From Neotamlana sedimentorum (lineage in GTDB: Bacteria > Bacteroidota > Bacteroidia > Flavobacteriales > Flavobacteriaceae): 64,000 nucleotides of DNA. Numbering within the stretch: position 1 is the stretch's first letter; the number at the start of each line of letters is the position of its first letter. The notes below the pieces were generated by a model. The model did not search any database and was not told the DNA's origin. It worked only from the letters and a program-made list of their open reading frames with translations. Positions 8,758 through 17,867 of this stretch are shown in pieces. A program made the position numbers and the translations under genes. The DNA is taken from assembly GCF_000943565.1 (NCBI RefSeq), contig NZ_JTDW01000007.1, positions 124,001 through 188,000 of the forward strand, in the 5' to 3' direction.

Positions 8758-8846
8758 GGCGTTACACCTCCTAAGGTCGGCGTCGGGCTTTACGCTATAT
8801 CTTTTTTGAGAAAAACAAAAAAGGATGCCGCTACAATCCCTAACGC
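8758..8846 (+). repeat. Structured intergenic repeat, copy 1
   Basis: About 89 bp bounded by inverted ends GCGTTA and TAACGC. It shares the cores GTCGGGCTTT-CGCTATATC and AAAAAAGGATG-CGCT-CAATCCC with the copy at 35185-35272, in the same orientation. An internal hairpin near the left end (ACCT CCTA AGGT) is conserved in position but not in sequence between the copies. It lies between the SemiSWEET start and the leuS stop. Confidence 0.7.
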
Positions 8847-8890
8847 AACACCATAAATCGAACATATATGGTTAACGATTAAACCTAAAT

Positions 8891-11800
8891 TTAACCTACA
8901 ATATTTACAATTTTTCCTGGTACTACAATTACTTTCTTAGGTGTTCTTCCTGCTAATTGCTCCTGCGTTTTTTCGTGCGCCATTACCGTTTTTTCAATAT
9001 CATCTTTACTCATATCCATTGGTAATTCAAGCGTAAAACGCATTTTACCATTAAACGAAATGGGGTAATTTTTACTGCTTTCTACCAAATGGCTGGCATC
9101 GAACTCTGGGAACGACGCTGTTGAAATACCTTTAAAATCGACTGGTAATTGGCTAACTTCAATCATTTTATTAAACTGAACACAAGCATATAAATGCTCT
9201 GAAATATGTGGCGCATACGGCGAAATTAAAACCAATAAAGGCTCTAAAATAGCTTTGCTTGTACATTTTTGCTGGGTTAACTCATTAACAGCAATCATAA
9301 ATGTAGACACCGAAGTATTAAAAGAAAAATTCTCAATATCTTCCTGTACCTTTTTTATGGTTTTATGTAATGTTTTTAAGTTGTCTTTGGTTGGTTCTGC
9401 CTCGGTAACTTTTAGTCCGTTATCGTCTGCATATAACTTCCAAAGTTTCTTTAAGAAATTGTGCACACCTGTAATACCAGCGGTATTCCAAGGTTTGTAT
9501 TGCTCTAAAGGTCCTAAAAACATTTCGTATAAACGTAAACTATCGGCACCATAATCGGTAACAATATCGTCTGGGTTTACAACATTATATTTTGATTTCG
9601 ACATTTTTTCGACGTCTCTATATGTTTTAAAAATATTGTTATTCCCTACAATTAATTTAGCTTCACTATATTCTGATCGCCATTTTCTAAACCCATCAAC
9701 GTTTAACTCATCGGTATATTTAAAATTAACACCGTCCTTTACCACTTCTAACAACTGAATATCAGTATGATATGGATTAATAGTTAAGGTAATATTTTCG
9801 TCAAAACCCAATCGAACGAACTCATTCTTCAATGGCTCAATTTCTTTAACTTTGACAAATACCGGAAATTTCTTAAACTGCTGTTTAAAAGCATCTTCCA
9901 AGTAATCAAACGAAATAAAAGTGTTAGAAAATGACTTATTAAGATTATTTATTATTTTCTGTCTTTCTTTAAGATCTTCAAGACTAATTTCAATTGTGTT
10001 TTCTTTAATTTCAACATCTTCACCATATGTCAAAGCAAAATCTGTTATTTTACAAACAAAAGCACTAGTTCCCAAAATCATACCTTGGTTAATTAGTTTT
10101 TTTGCAAACTCATCAACTGGCACAAATCCTTTATCGAATAAAAACTTTTGCCAAAAACGTGCGTATAATAAATGGCCAGTGGCATGCTCGCTTCCGCCAA
10201 TGTATAAATCGACTTCTTTCCAATAATTTAAAGCTTCTTTACTTGCAAAAGCTTCGGTGTTGCCAGCATCCATATATCGGTTAAAATACCATGAACTTCC
10301 TGCCCAACCTGGCATAGTATTAAGCTCTAAAGGAAACACCGTTGTGTTATTTATCTTGCTATTTTCTACAACCGAATTGGTTTCTGTACACCAAGCCCAA
10401 ACGTTGGCATTTCCTAATGGTGGCTCGCCTGTTTCGGTTGGTAAATATTTTTCAACTTCTGGTAATTGTATTGGTAAATGTTTGGCATCAATCATTTGCG
10501 GCATACCATCTACATAATACACCGGGAATGGCTCGCCCCAATAACGCTGACGACTAAAAACAGCATCGCGCAAGCGGTAATTGGTTTTTCCTTTACCATG
10601 CTCAATTTGCTCTAGTTCGTAAATGGCGCGTTTTGTTGCTTTTTTATAGTTCATTCCGTTAAGGAAATCGCTATTAGCAATTTTTACATTGTCTTTAGAT
10701 GCGTAAGCTTCTTCGCTTATATCTACACCATCAAAAATATTTATAATGTCAATATTAAAATGCTTTGCAAAATCGTAATCGCGTTGGTCGCCACAAGGCA
10801 CTGCCATAACGGCGCCTGTACCGTAACCGGCAAGTACGTAATCGCCAATCCAGATTGGAATAGGCTCTTTGGTAAACGGATGCTCTGCATAAGCCCCAGT
10901 AAAAGCGCCCGAAATGGTTTTAACATCTGCCATACGTTCGCGCTCGCTACGTTTTGCAGTAGCTTCAATATAGGCTTCAACCTCAGCTTTTTGTTCTGGT
11001 GTTGTAATTTGTAATACTAAATCGTGTTCTGGTGCTAATGTCATGAAACTTACACCAAAAATGGTATCGGGACGCGTGGTGAAGACTTCTATATTAGCAT
11101 CAAAATCTTTCACATTAAACGTTACCGATGCACCAACCGATTTACCAATCCAGTTGCGTTGACTTTCTTTAAGCGAATCTGTCCAATCAATAGTTTCTAA
11201 ACCTTGTAATAAACGTTCGGCATAAGCAGAAATACGCATGCTCCATTGGGTCATTTTTTTACGCACCACAGGATGCCCACCACGTTCTGAAACGCCGTTT
11301 ACAATCTCGTCGTTGGCTAAAACGGTTCCTAAAGCCGGACACCAGTTTACTTCGGTTTCAGCTAAATACGTTAAGCGATATCCTAGTAAAATTTCTTGTT
11401 GTTTTTTGCTTGAAAAAGCGTTCCACTCTTCAGCAGAAAAAACAGCTATATCTTCATCGGCAACAGCTTTAACATTGGCGTTACCTTCGTTTTCAAAAAC
11501 TTTAATTAATTCTGAAATGTCTTCAGCTTTATTAGCATCTACATTATACCATGAATTAAATAATTGTATAAAAATCCACTGTGTCCACTTGTAATATTCT
11601 GGATTACTGGTGCGCACTTCTCTACTCCAATCAAAAGAAAACCCGATTTGATCTAGTTGGCGGCGGTATGTTTTTATATTGGCTTCGGTAGTTAATGCTG
11701 GGTGTTGACCTGTTTGAATAGCATACTGTTCTGCAGGCAAACCAAACGAGTCGTACCCTTGCGGATGTAAAACATTAAAACCTTGGTGGCGTTTGTAACG

Positions 11801-11986
11801 TGCATAAATATCGGATGCAATATAACCCAACGGATGCCCAACATGTAAACCTGCACCACTTGGGTAAGGAAACATATCTAACACATAATATTTTGGTTTA
11901 TCGCTATTGTTTTCAGCTTTAAACGTTTGGTTTTCGGCCCAATATTTTTGCCATTTGGCTTCAATGTCGTTGAAATTGTATTTCAT
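8891..11986 (-). CDS. leuS: Leucyl-tRNA synthetase
   Basis: 1031 residues; it charges tRNA-Leu in the cytosol. The class I signature is in AGLHVGHPLGY near the N-terminus and KMSKS is at residues 794-798. The CP1 editing domain (TRPDTIFGVSF, GTGAVMAVPCGDQRDYDF) and the C-terminal anticodon and tRNA-binding region are present. It is longer than typical enzymes of about 920-950 residues. The connection between the strand at GMILGTSAF and KMSKS spans about 150 residues (nucleotides about 9611-10057), roughly twice what I expect for this phylum. A textbook promoter lies upstream. Many antisense open frames across this gene are shadows. Confidence 0.97.
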   Translation of the reverse strand: MKYNFNDIEAKWQKYWAENQTFKAENNSDKPKYYVLDMFPYPSGAGLHVGHPLGYIASDIYARYKRHQGFNVLHPQGYDSFGLPAEQYAIQTGQHPALTTEANIKTYRRQLDQIGFSFDWSREVRTSNPEYYKWTQWIFIQLFNSWYNVDANKAEDISELIKVFENEGNANVKAVADEDIAVFSAEEWNAFSSKKQQEILLGYRLTYLAETEVNWCPALGTVLANDEIVNGVSERGGHPVVRKKMTQWSMRISAYAERLLQGLETIDWTDSLKESQRNWIGKSVGASVTFNVKDFDANIEVFTTRPDTIFGVSFMTLAPEHDLVLQITTPEQKAEVEAYIEATAKRSERERMADVKTISGAFTGAYAEHPFTKEPIPIWIGDYVLAGYGTGAVMAVPCGDQRDYDFAKHFNIDIINIFDGVDISEEAYASKDNVKIANSDFLNGMNYKKATKRAIYELEQIEHGKGKTNYRLRDAVFSRQRYWGEPFPVYYVDGMPQMIDAKHLPIQLPEVEKYLPTETGEPPLGNANVWAWCTETNSVVENSKINNTTVFPLELNTMPGWAGSSWYFNRYMDAGNTEAFASKEALNYWKEVDLYIGGSEHATGHLLYARFWQKFLFDKGFVPVDEFAKKLINQGMILGTSAFVCKITDFALTYGEDVEIKENTIEISLEDLKERQKIINNLNKSFSNTFISFDYLEDAFKQQFKKFPVFVKVKEIEPLKNEFVRLGFDENITLTINPYHTDIQLLEVVKDGVNFKYTDELNVDGFRKWRSEYSEAKLIVGNNNIFKTYRDVEKMSKSKYNVVNPDDIVTDYGADSLRLYEMFLGPLEQYKPWNTAGITGVHNFLKKLWKLYADDNGLKVTEAEPTKDNLKTLHKTIKKVQEDIENFSFNTSVSTFMIAVNELTQQKCTSKAILEPLLVLISPYAPHISEHLYACVQFNKMIEVSQLPVDFKGISTASFPEFDASHLVESSKNYPISFNGKMRFTLELPMDMSKDDIEKTVMAHEKTQEQLAGRTPKKVIVVPGKIVNIVG

Positions 11987-12015
11987 CCTGTTTATTTCTA
12001 CATTTTTTGAAAGCG

Positions 12016-12047
12016 CAAATTTACGTTTTAAAACGAAAAAGAGCCAA
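12016..12047 (-). promoter_or_regulatory. leuS promoter
   Basis: On the minus strand, TTG (12047-12045), a 21 bp spacer and TAAATTTG (12023-12016) match the Bacteroidota -33/-7 consensus. The leuS ATG at 11986 follows about 30 bp downstream. Confidence 0.65.
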
Positions 12048-12145
12048 TTAATACGAACACATTTACATTAACCTATTTTTAATGATATAAAACCAATTCC
12101 ATAAAAATGCAATTTGTAATTTCGTAACCTAAAGTTATTTTTAAT

Positions 12146-13072
12146 TTGACAAACAAAACAACACAAGCGCATTTAGCACTTATTGGCGCCAATGCTATTT
12201 ACGGCGCCAACTACATTATTGCCAAAGGTATTATGCCCGAAAAAATCACTCCAACCGCTTTTGTTTTTATTCGGTTAGCTGGGTGTACTTTTTTATTTTG
12301 GCTCGTTAAATTACTCTTTGTAAAAGAACGTGTAGATAAAAAAGACTTTACTCGGCTATTACTTTGCGGATTGTTTGGTGGTGCATTAAACCAAATGCTC
12401 TTTTTTCACGGAATTAATTTAACATCGCCTATCGATGCCTCTATAATACAAACTGCAACACCTGTTTTAGTGTTAATTTTTAGCTTTTTAATACTAAAAG
12501 AAAAAATTACAATGAACAAAGTTTTAGGTATTACCATTGCCGGTATTGGTGCGGTTGTATTAATTCTTTACGGTAATAAAGCCCAAGGCACGAGCTCATT
12601 TTTGGGTAATTTATTCATTTTTCTTAATGCTTGTAGTTACGGATTATACTTAGTAATTGTACGAACCATAATGCAAAAATATCATGCTGTAACAGTGGCA
12701 AGTTGGATATTTTTATTCGGATTTATTTTTGCATTACCATTTAACTATCAAGATTTTATAAACACAAATTTTAGAGCTTTTACTACAAATACCTATTTAA
12801 CCATTGGTTACGTGGTGCTGTTCACCACCTTTTTCGCTTACCTTTTTAATATTTTTGCTTTAAAACATTTAGCGCCATCAATTACAAGTAGTTATATATA
12901 TTTACAACCTGTAGTAAGTTTTATTTTGGTAAGTATTTTGGCTTACATTTTTATGCAAAGTGAATATGCTAAAGATATTAATATGATTAAAATTTTTAGT
13001 TGTATTCTAGTTGCGGCCGGAGTTTATATTGTGAGTCGTAGTAAAAAAGCGAAATCCAGTAAAACAATTTAA
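12146..13072 (+). CDS. EamA-family (DMT) transporter
   Basis: 308 residues with ten predicted membrane helices arranged as two EamA repeats (about residues 8-143 and 153-296). The repeat hallmarks are present: an early ANAIYGANYIIAKG segment and LKEKITMNKVLGI ending the first half. These inner-membrane exporters move metabolites or amino acids; the substrate cannot be predicted. The start is TTG at 12146. An in-frame ATG at 12107 is followed by a stop at 12125-12127, and no ATG occurs before helix 1, so TTG is the best choice. A near-consensus -7 (TAATTTCG, 12117-12124) lies upstream. The gene is transcribed alone, divergent from leuS. Confidence 0.85.
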   Translation: MTNKTTQAHLALIGANAIYGANYIIAKGIMPEKITPTAFVFIRLAGCTFLFWLVKLLFVKERVDKKDFTRLLLCGLFGGALNQMLFFHGINLTSPIDASIIQTATPVLVLIFSFLILKEKITMNKVLGITIAGIGAVVLILYGNKAQGTSSFLGNLFIFLNACSYGLYLVIVRTIMQKYHAVTVASWIFLFGFIFALPFNYQDFINTNFRAFTTNTYLTIGYVVLFTTFFAYLFNIFALKHLAPSITSSYIYLQPVVSFILVSILAYIFMQSEYAKDINMIKIFSCILVAAGVYIVSRSKKAKSSKTI

Positions 13073-13159
13073 CATGGCTATCGTTTATTTTAAAAGCATT
13101 ATTTTACTGCAATGATGTTATTAAGTTTTATATTTTTACACGATTAATTTGTTCATTTT

Positions 13160-14038
13160 ATGAGTTCACCATTCGAAAAACACCAAAAACGTCGTTTAAT
13201 TTCATCTTACTTTTCGGTAATATTAAGTATTGCTTTGGTATTATTTTTAGTAGGATTATTAGGCTTATTGGTATTGAATGCTAAAAAAGTATCCGATCAT
13301 TTTAAAGAACAAGTGGTTGTTACTATTTACTTAAAAGATAACGCCAAAGAAGTTGAGACCAAACAACTTGAAAAAAGTTTGGCTATGGCCGATTATGTAA
13401 AAAACACCGAATACGTTTCGAAGGAGCAAGCGGCCGAATTTATGAAAGCCCAAAACGGTGAAGATTTCATGGATTTTGTTGGATATAATCCATTACAAAA
13501 CTCTATCGATGTACATTTAAAAGCCGATTTTGTAACTACCGAACACTTAGAAAAAATTTCGACCGAAGCGTTAAACAAAAATTTTGTCGACGAAGTAAGC
13601 TACGATAACGACTTGGTTCAACTAATGAATAATAACGTTAAAAAAATTAGTTTTTGGGTGCTTTTGGTAAGTGGCATTTTTACTGTTATTGCGGTTTTAC
13701 TAATAAACAGCTCCATTAGATTATCGGTTTACTCAAAACGATTTACAATAAAAACCATGCAAATGGTAGGTGCAACAAAACAATTTATTCGAAGACCGTT
13801 TATTTGGAAAAGCATTCGCTTAGGCATGATTGGAGCACTTTTAGCTTTATTAGGAATGGCTGTAGTTTTATACTATTTAAATCAAACATTTGCAGAACTA
13901 AACTTGCTAAGTAATCCAATTTTGGTAGGCCTATTATTTGTATTTATTTTTGCTTTAGGTGTTATTATAACTTGGATAAGCACACATTTTGCTACACAAC
14001 GTTTTTTAAACTTAAAAACCGACCAACTATACTACTAA
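13160..14038 (+). CDS. ftsX: Cell-division protein FtsX
   Basis: 292 residues. A cytosolic N-terminus is followed by one membrane helix (about 20-42), an extracytoplasmic domain (about 43-165) and three C-terminal helices, the standard FtsX topology. The segment SVYSKRFTIKTMQMVGATKQFIRRPF is split by the membrane boundary; its MVGAT motif is the FtsX/permease hallmark. FtsX partners with the ATPase FtsE in the divisome and activates peptidoglycan hydrolases. No ftsE is in the window. It heads a compact run with the DUF3098 gene, uppP, truB and a TonB-like gene, so envelope synthesis and division are probably co-expressed. Confidence 0.92.
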   Translation: MSSPFEKHQKRRLISSYFSVILSIALVLFLVGLLGLLVLNAKKVSDHFKEQVVVTIYLKDNAKEVETKQLEKSLAMADYVKNTEYVSKEQAAEFMKAQNGEDFMDFVGYNPLQNSIDVHLKADFVTTEHLEKISTEALNKNFVDEVSYDNDLVQLMNNNVKKISFWVLLVSGIFTVIAVLLINSSIRLSVYSKRFTIKTMQMVGATKQFIRRPFIWKSIRLGMIGALLALLGMAVVLYYLNQTFAELNLLSNPILVGLLFVFIFALGVIITWISTHFATQRFLNLKTDQLYY

Positions 14039-14075
14039 ATAATAATTGCTTTTATTTGTATAAAATTTAAAAACT

Positions 14076-14333
14076 ATGGGAGAACAAAAACGAAAAGAAA
14101 GCGCAAAACCGGCTTTTGTTTTTGGTAAAAAAAACTATAAATTCATGTTTATTGGGTTAGCCATAATTGCTCTAGGGTTTATTTTAATGTCTGGTGGTGG
14201 CAGCGACGATCCAAGTGTTTTTAACCCTAACATTTTTAGCTGGAGACGTATACGTTTAGCGCCTATGTTGGTACTTTTAGGTTTTGGAATAGAAGTATAT
14301 GCTATTTTATTAAACCCAGAAAAGAACTCATGA
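14076..14333 (+). CDS. DUF3098 family small membrane protein
   Basis: 85 residues with two membrane helices (about 25-43 and 61-80) joined by a conserved stretch containing GGGSDDPSVFNPNIFSWRR. This matches the DUF3098 family, which in Bacteroidota is commonly found between ftsX and uppP. Function is unknown; context points to division or lipid-carrier metabolism. It overlaps the uppP start by 4 bp (ATGA). Confidence 0.8.
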   Translation: MGEQKRKESAKPAFVFGKKNYKFMFIGLAIIALGFILMSGGGSDDPSVFNPNIFSWRRIRLAPMLVLLGFGIEVYAILLNPEKNS

Positions 14334-15124
14334 ACATCATCGACGCTATTATTTTAGGAATTATACAAGGACTCACTGAGTTTCTCCCCGTTTCATCTAG
14401 CGGACATTTAGAATTAGGTAAAGCTATTTTAGGAGATAATTCTGTTCCTGAAGAAAGTTTACTTTTTACCGTTGTTTTACACTTTGCAACCGCTTTAAGC
14501 ACCATTGTTATTTTTAGAAAAGATATTTTAGAGTTAATAAAAGGTGCACTAAAATTTCAATGGAACGACGATTTACAATTCATTTTTAAAATTGGAGTTT
14601 CTATGATTCCGGCAGTTGTTGTTGGTTTATTTTTTGAAGAACAACTTGAAGCCTTATTTGGCGGCAATATTTTACTTGTTGGATGTATGCTAATTGTAAC
14701 AGCCTTATTACTCTTTTTAGCAGATAAAGCCAAAGACACAAATAAAAAAGTAACATTCTCTAACGCTTTTATAATTGGTATTTCGCAAGCCATTGCTATG
14801 TTACCAGGTATTTCACGTTCGGGCGCCACAATTTCAACTTCGGTGTTGTTAGGAAACGACAAAACCAAAGCAGCACGCTTTTCGTTTTTAATGGTTGTGC
14901 CTTTAATTTTTGGAAAAATTGCTAAAGATATTTTAAGTGGTGATATTTCTATGGAAAGTCAAAACTTTACGGCACTTTCTATTGGTTTCGTTGCTGCTTT
15001 TGTAGCCGGATTATTTGCTTGTACTTGGATGATTGCTTTAGTGAAAAAAAGTAAATTATCGTACTTCGCTATTTACTGTGTTGTTGTTGGTGTTATAGCT
15101 ATTGCTGTAGCTTTAATGAGTTAA
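14330..15124 (+). CDS. uppP: Undecaprenyl-diphosphate phosphatase
   Basis: 264 residues, about eight membrane helices. Both active-site signatures are present: the Glu-rich motif in GLTEFLPVSSSGH near the N-terminus and the PGISRSGATIS motif around residue 160. The enzyme dephosphorylates C55-PP to C55-P on the outer face of the inner membrane, recycling the carrier for peptidoglycan and surface glycans, and confers bacitracin tolerance when abundant. Translation is coupled to the upstream DUF3098 gene by a 4 bp overlap; truB begins 1 bp after the stop. Confidence 0.96.
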   Translation: MNIIDAIILGIIQGLTEFLPVSSSGHLELGKAILGDNSVPEESLLFTVVLHFATALSTIVIFRKDILELIKGALKFQWNDDLQFIFKIGVSMIPAVVVGLFFEEQLEALFGGNILLVGCMLIVTALLLFLADKAKDTNKKVTFSNAFIIGISQAIAMLPGISRSGATISTSVLLGNDKTKAARFSFLMVVPLIFGKIAKDILSGDISMESQNFTALSIGFVAAFVAGLFACTWMIALVKKSKLSYFAIYCVVVGVIAIAVALMS

Positions 15125-15125
15125 T

Positions 15126-15821
15126 ATGAAAACAGCCGAAGATTACCTTGCAGGACAAGTTTTACTTATAGATAAACCATTAAATTGGACATCATTTCAA
15201 GCGGTTAACAAACTACGTTGGGAAATACGGCAAGCTTTCAACATAAAAAAAATAAAAGTGGGTCATGCTGGAACCCTCGATCCTTTAGCTACTGGTTTAC
15301 TAATTATATGTACTGGTAAAAAAACCAAAGAAATAAATACATTTCAAGCCCAAGTTAAAGAATATACAGGCACCATTGTTTTAGGAAGCACAACGCCGTC
15401 CTTCGATTTAGAAACCGAAATAAATGAAACCTTTCCAACAGAGCATATTACAAAAGAATTAATACACGACACTACCAAACAGTTTATTGGAGAAATTGAA
15501 CAATATCCACCAGTGTTTTCGGCAGTAAAAAAAGATGGTAAACGTTTGTATGAATTTGCTCGAGCAGGCCAAGAAGTAGAAATTAAACCAAGAACCATTC
15601 ATATTTCCGAATTCGAAATCACTTCCATAAATAACCTTAAGGTTAACTTTAGAGTTGTTTGCAGTAAAGGCACTTACATACGTTCTTTAGCCAACGATTT
15701 TGGAAAAGCCTTAAATTCTGGCGGGCATTTATCGGCCTTACGACGAACCAAAATTGGAGATTTTAAAGTAGAAAATGGCGTAAGTATCGAGGGCTTCCTT
15801 AATGAGCTAAACCATAAATAA
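15126..15821 (+). CDS. truB: tRNA pseudouridine(55) synthase TruB
   Basis: 231 residues. The catalytic motif HAGTLDPLATGLL (Asp nucleophile) is near residue 45, preceded by the KP.NWTSFQAVNK start of the fold and followed by the CSKGTYIRSLA motif. The enzyme converts U55 in the T-loop of tRNAs to pseudouridine. The C-terminus is short and without a complete PUA domain, as usual for the phylum. It starts 1 bp after the uppP stop, an operon arrangement. Confidence 0.96.
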   Translation: MKTAEDYLAGQVLLIDKPLNWTSFQAVNKLRWEIRQAFNIKKIKVGHAGTLDPLATGLLIICTGKKTKEINTFQAQVKEYTGTIVLGSTTPSFDLETEINETFPTEHITKELIHDTTKQFIGEIEQYPPVFSAVKKDGKRLYEFARAGQEVEIKPRTIHISEFEITSINNLKVNFRVVCSKGTYIRSLANDFGKALNSGGHLSALRRTKIGDFKVENGVSIEGFLNELNHK

Positions 15822-15883
15822 AATCTATTTATCAAAATTTTACGTATATTAGGTTGAACCCGTGTAAAACATTTTTTTAAGAT

Positions 15884-16591
15884 TTGAACCTAACAAATCA
15901 ACATAAGGCTTTAATAATTACCTTTTTGTGTGCTATTACAGTACTTACTTTAGTCTTTAATATAGGTTTAGAAAAACATGAAATCTTCTTAAATGAAAGT
16001 TATTACGAGCTTGAACCAGAAAAAAAACGCATTCCCGAAGAGCAAAAAGTTCAACAATCTCCAGATAAACTTCGTAAAGCACAAACCAATAATGCTTCAA
16101 ACGAAAACAAAGATAATAGGCATTTTGCGCAAGCCTATAAAACCATAGAACCGCCAAAAGATTATGTTCCTAAACTCAGCGGTCATCAAGATGGACCTAA
16201 CACAGCAAAACATACAATTAAAGGTAATGATGATGCTAAACTGAAACAAGAGGAGCTTGAAAAGTTTAACAAAGTTAACGAACTACTTAAAAAACAAAAA
16301 TCAGGAAAGGACAACTCTAAAAGCACCATAAGTTATTCGTTATTAAAAAGGACAAAAGTACATATTCCTATTCCTATTTATTTATGTGAAGAGGACGGTA
16401 AAATTATTATAAATATTACTGTAAATGATAAAGGTAATGTAATTGACGCTGACGTAAACACCTCGTCGAATTCTGCCAACCAATGCCTAAAAGAGCGGGC
16501 TTTAGAATATGCCAAACAATCAATTTTTAGTGCAGATCCCACCAAAAAATCTCAAATTGGAACAATTACTTTTAATTTTATTGGGAAGTAA
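15884..16591 (+). CDS. Membrane-anchored TonB-like protein, function unknown
   Basis: 235 residues. A short cytosolic start and one membrane helix (about residues 8-27) lead to a long charged, Pro/Lys/Gln-rich linker (about 40-145) and a small C-terminal domain (about 155-235). That domain resembles the TonB C-terminal fold: IIINITVNDKGNVIDADV, a conserved Cys and a final strand TITFNFIG. It therefore looks like a TonB-type energy transducer or a periplasm-spanning relative. The start is TTG at 15884; the frame gives a proper anchor directly after it. It ends 14 bp inside the convergent thioredoxin gene. It commonly follows truB in flavobacteria, from memory. Confidence 0.6.
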   Translation: MNLTNQHKALIITFLCAITVLTLVFNIGLEKHEIFLNESYYELEPEKKRIPEEQKVQQSPDKLRKAQTNNASNENKDNRHFAQAYKTIEPPKDYVPKLSGHQDGPNTAKHTIKGNDDAKLKQEELEKFNKVNELLKKQKSGKDNSKSTISYSLLKRTKVHIPIPIYLCEEDGKIIINITVNDKGNVIDADVNTSSNSANQCLKERALEYAKQSIFSADPTKKSQIGTITFNFIGK

Positions 16592-17195
16592 CTGGTTCTA
16601 ATTTATTTAAAATTTCTGTAAAATCTTCAATTATATTTTGCCCTTTATTTTTGTTATACCAATGCTGTAAATCTTCCTTAAATTCAGGCGTTAAAGCTCC
16701 ATATTTAGCTTTGAATCGATTAACTAAATTAGTGGCTTCTGTAGGCCTTGGACCATAAGTATGTAACACTTCTCCAGTCTTAGTGTCGATAAATAAAATT
16801 TTTGGAATAGATCTACTTCCATGAGTTAAATAAGCATCCATGAGTTCTAAGTTCTCATCTCGAAGTACCAATTTTAAATCTATGTTATCATTTAATTCTG
16901 CAACCTTGTTTATTGCTGGTAATACATGAGCTGCATCACCACACCAGCTCTCTGTAATTGCAAGCAATGTAAGGGGTTTAGTAACACTAGCTATAACACG
17001 TTTGTTAATATTAGTAACTTTTACAGTTTTATCCCAACGCTTCATGCGTCGATCATTAAGTTTCGTATAGTTAATTAATGCCTCTGTTTGTTCAGGCCCT
17101 GTAGTTTCCCCATTCAAGGCTAAATCTTTAATTAACTCACGGTAAACATAATAACTAACAGCTTTATTTAAACTTTTTTTAATAAACGGTTTCAT
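16578..17195 (-). CDS. Thioredoxin-family protein (WCGDA type)
   Basis: 205 residues, cytosolic (no signal peptide). A thioredoxin-like core has AITESWCGDAAHVLP, with a single Cys in the redox position, and RSIPKILFID as the cis-Pro loop. This matches a thioredoxin-like family common in Bacteroidota and Firmicutes that lacks the resolving cysteine. Function is not established; thiol binding or bacilliredoxin-like chemistry is possible. The 3' end overlaps the TonB-like gene by 14 bp tail to tail. It has its own strong promoter (17244-17214). Confidence 0.75.
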   Translation of the reverse strand: MKPFIKKSLNKAVSYYVYRELIKDLALNGETTGPEQTEALINYTKLNDRRMKRWDKTVKVTNINKRVIASVTKPLTLLAITESWCGDAAHVLPAINKVAELNDNIDLKLVLRDENLELMDAYLTHGSRSIPKILFIDTKTGEVLHTYGPRPTEATNLVNRFKAKYGALTPEFKEDLQHWYNKNKGQNIIEDFTEILNKLEPVTSQ

Positions 17196-17213
17196 AATTT
17201 CTTCTTATTTAAA

Positions 17214-17244
17214 CAAAAATACCGAAGCAAATTTAGCCCATCAA
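17214..17244 (-). promoter_or_regulatory. Promoter of the WCGDA thioredoxin gene
   Basis: Minus strand TTG (17244-17242), 20 bp, TATTTTTG (17221-17214): exact -33/-7 consensus. A second -7 match TAAATTTG lies at 17235-17228. Confidence 0.6.
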
Positions 17245-17300
17245 TATTTTAATTAGGATGATATTTGTCATACTTTTACTTTAAACCTTACAACTAAATT

Positions 17301-17867
17301 ATGGAAGGAAAATACAGATGTGGATGGTGTAAAGGTGATGCACTTTACGAAGCCTACCACGACCAAGAATGGGGTGTTCCTGTTTATGATGATGAAACCT
17401 TATTTGAATTTTTAGTTTTAGAAACGTTTCAAGCTGGTTTAAGCTGGATTACTATTTTAAGAAAACGTGAAAATTTCAGGATTGCATTCGAGGATTTTAA
17501 CTACAAAGAGATTGCAAGCTATAACCAAAATAAAATTAATGAGTTATTACAGAACCAAGGTATAATTAGAAATAAATTAAAAATAAAAGCTACAGTTACT
17601 AATGCCCAAGCCTTTATAAAAATTCAAGAAGAGTTTGGCACATTTAGTAAATATATTTGGACATTTGTTGATGGGAAACCAATAAACAACCATATAAACA
17701 ACTACAAAGATGCGCCAGCTAATACCTCTTTAAGCGATGCTTTAAGTAAAGATTTAAAAAAACGTGGCTTTAAATTTGTAGGTTCTACTGTTGTTTACGC
17801 CTTTATGCAAGCCATCGGAATGGTTAACGATCACGAAATTAATTGTTTTAGATATCATGAAGTTTAA
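17301..17867 (+). CDS. tag: DNA-3-methyladenine glycosylase I
   Basis: 188 residues, the usual length. The N-terminal zinc-binding and active-site region begins YRCGWCKGD and continues YHDQEWGVP. The helix-hairpin-helix part contains FLVLETFQAGLSWITIL, and C-terminal His/Cys zinc ligands are in NDHEINCFRYHE. It removes 3-methyladenine from alkylated DNA to start base-excision repair. The stop overlaps the start of the next gene by 11 bp, so the three genes tag, the 17857 gene and the DUF2490 gene are probably co-transcribed. Confidence 0.95.
   Translation: MEGKYRCGWCKGDALYEAYHDQEWGVPVYDDETLFEFLVLETFQAGLSWITILRKRENFRIAFEDFNYKEIASYNQNKINELLQNQGIIRNKLKIKATVTNAQAFIKIQEEFGTFSKYIWTFVDGKPINNHINNYKDAPANTSLSDALSKDLKKRGFKFVGSTVVYAFMQAIGMVNDHEINCFRYHEV

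Noticed and set aside
9611-10057. The extra stretch in LeuRS as an intein
   Set aside because: No Cys/Ser start, no block motifs or terminal His-Asn, and the length is too small; a simple domain insertion is more likely.
9255-11594. Several open frames on the plus strand opposite leuS (for example 10257-10517, 11238-11594)
   Set aside because: They are antisense shadows of a strongly supported leucyl-tRNA synthetase and have no recognisable product or promoter.
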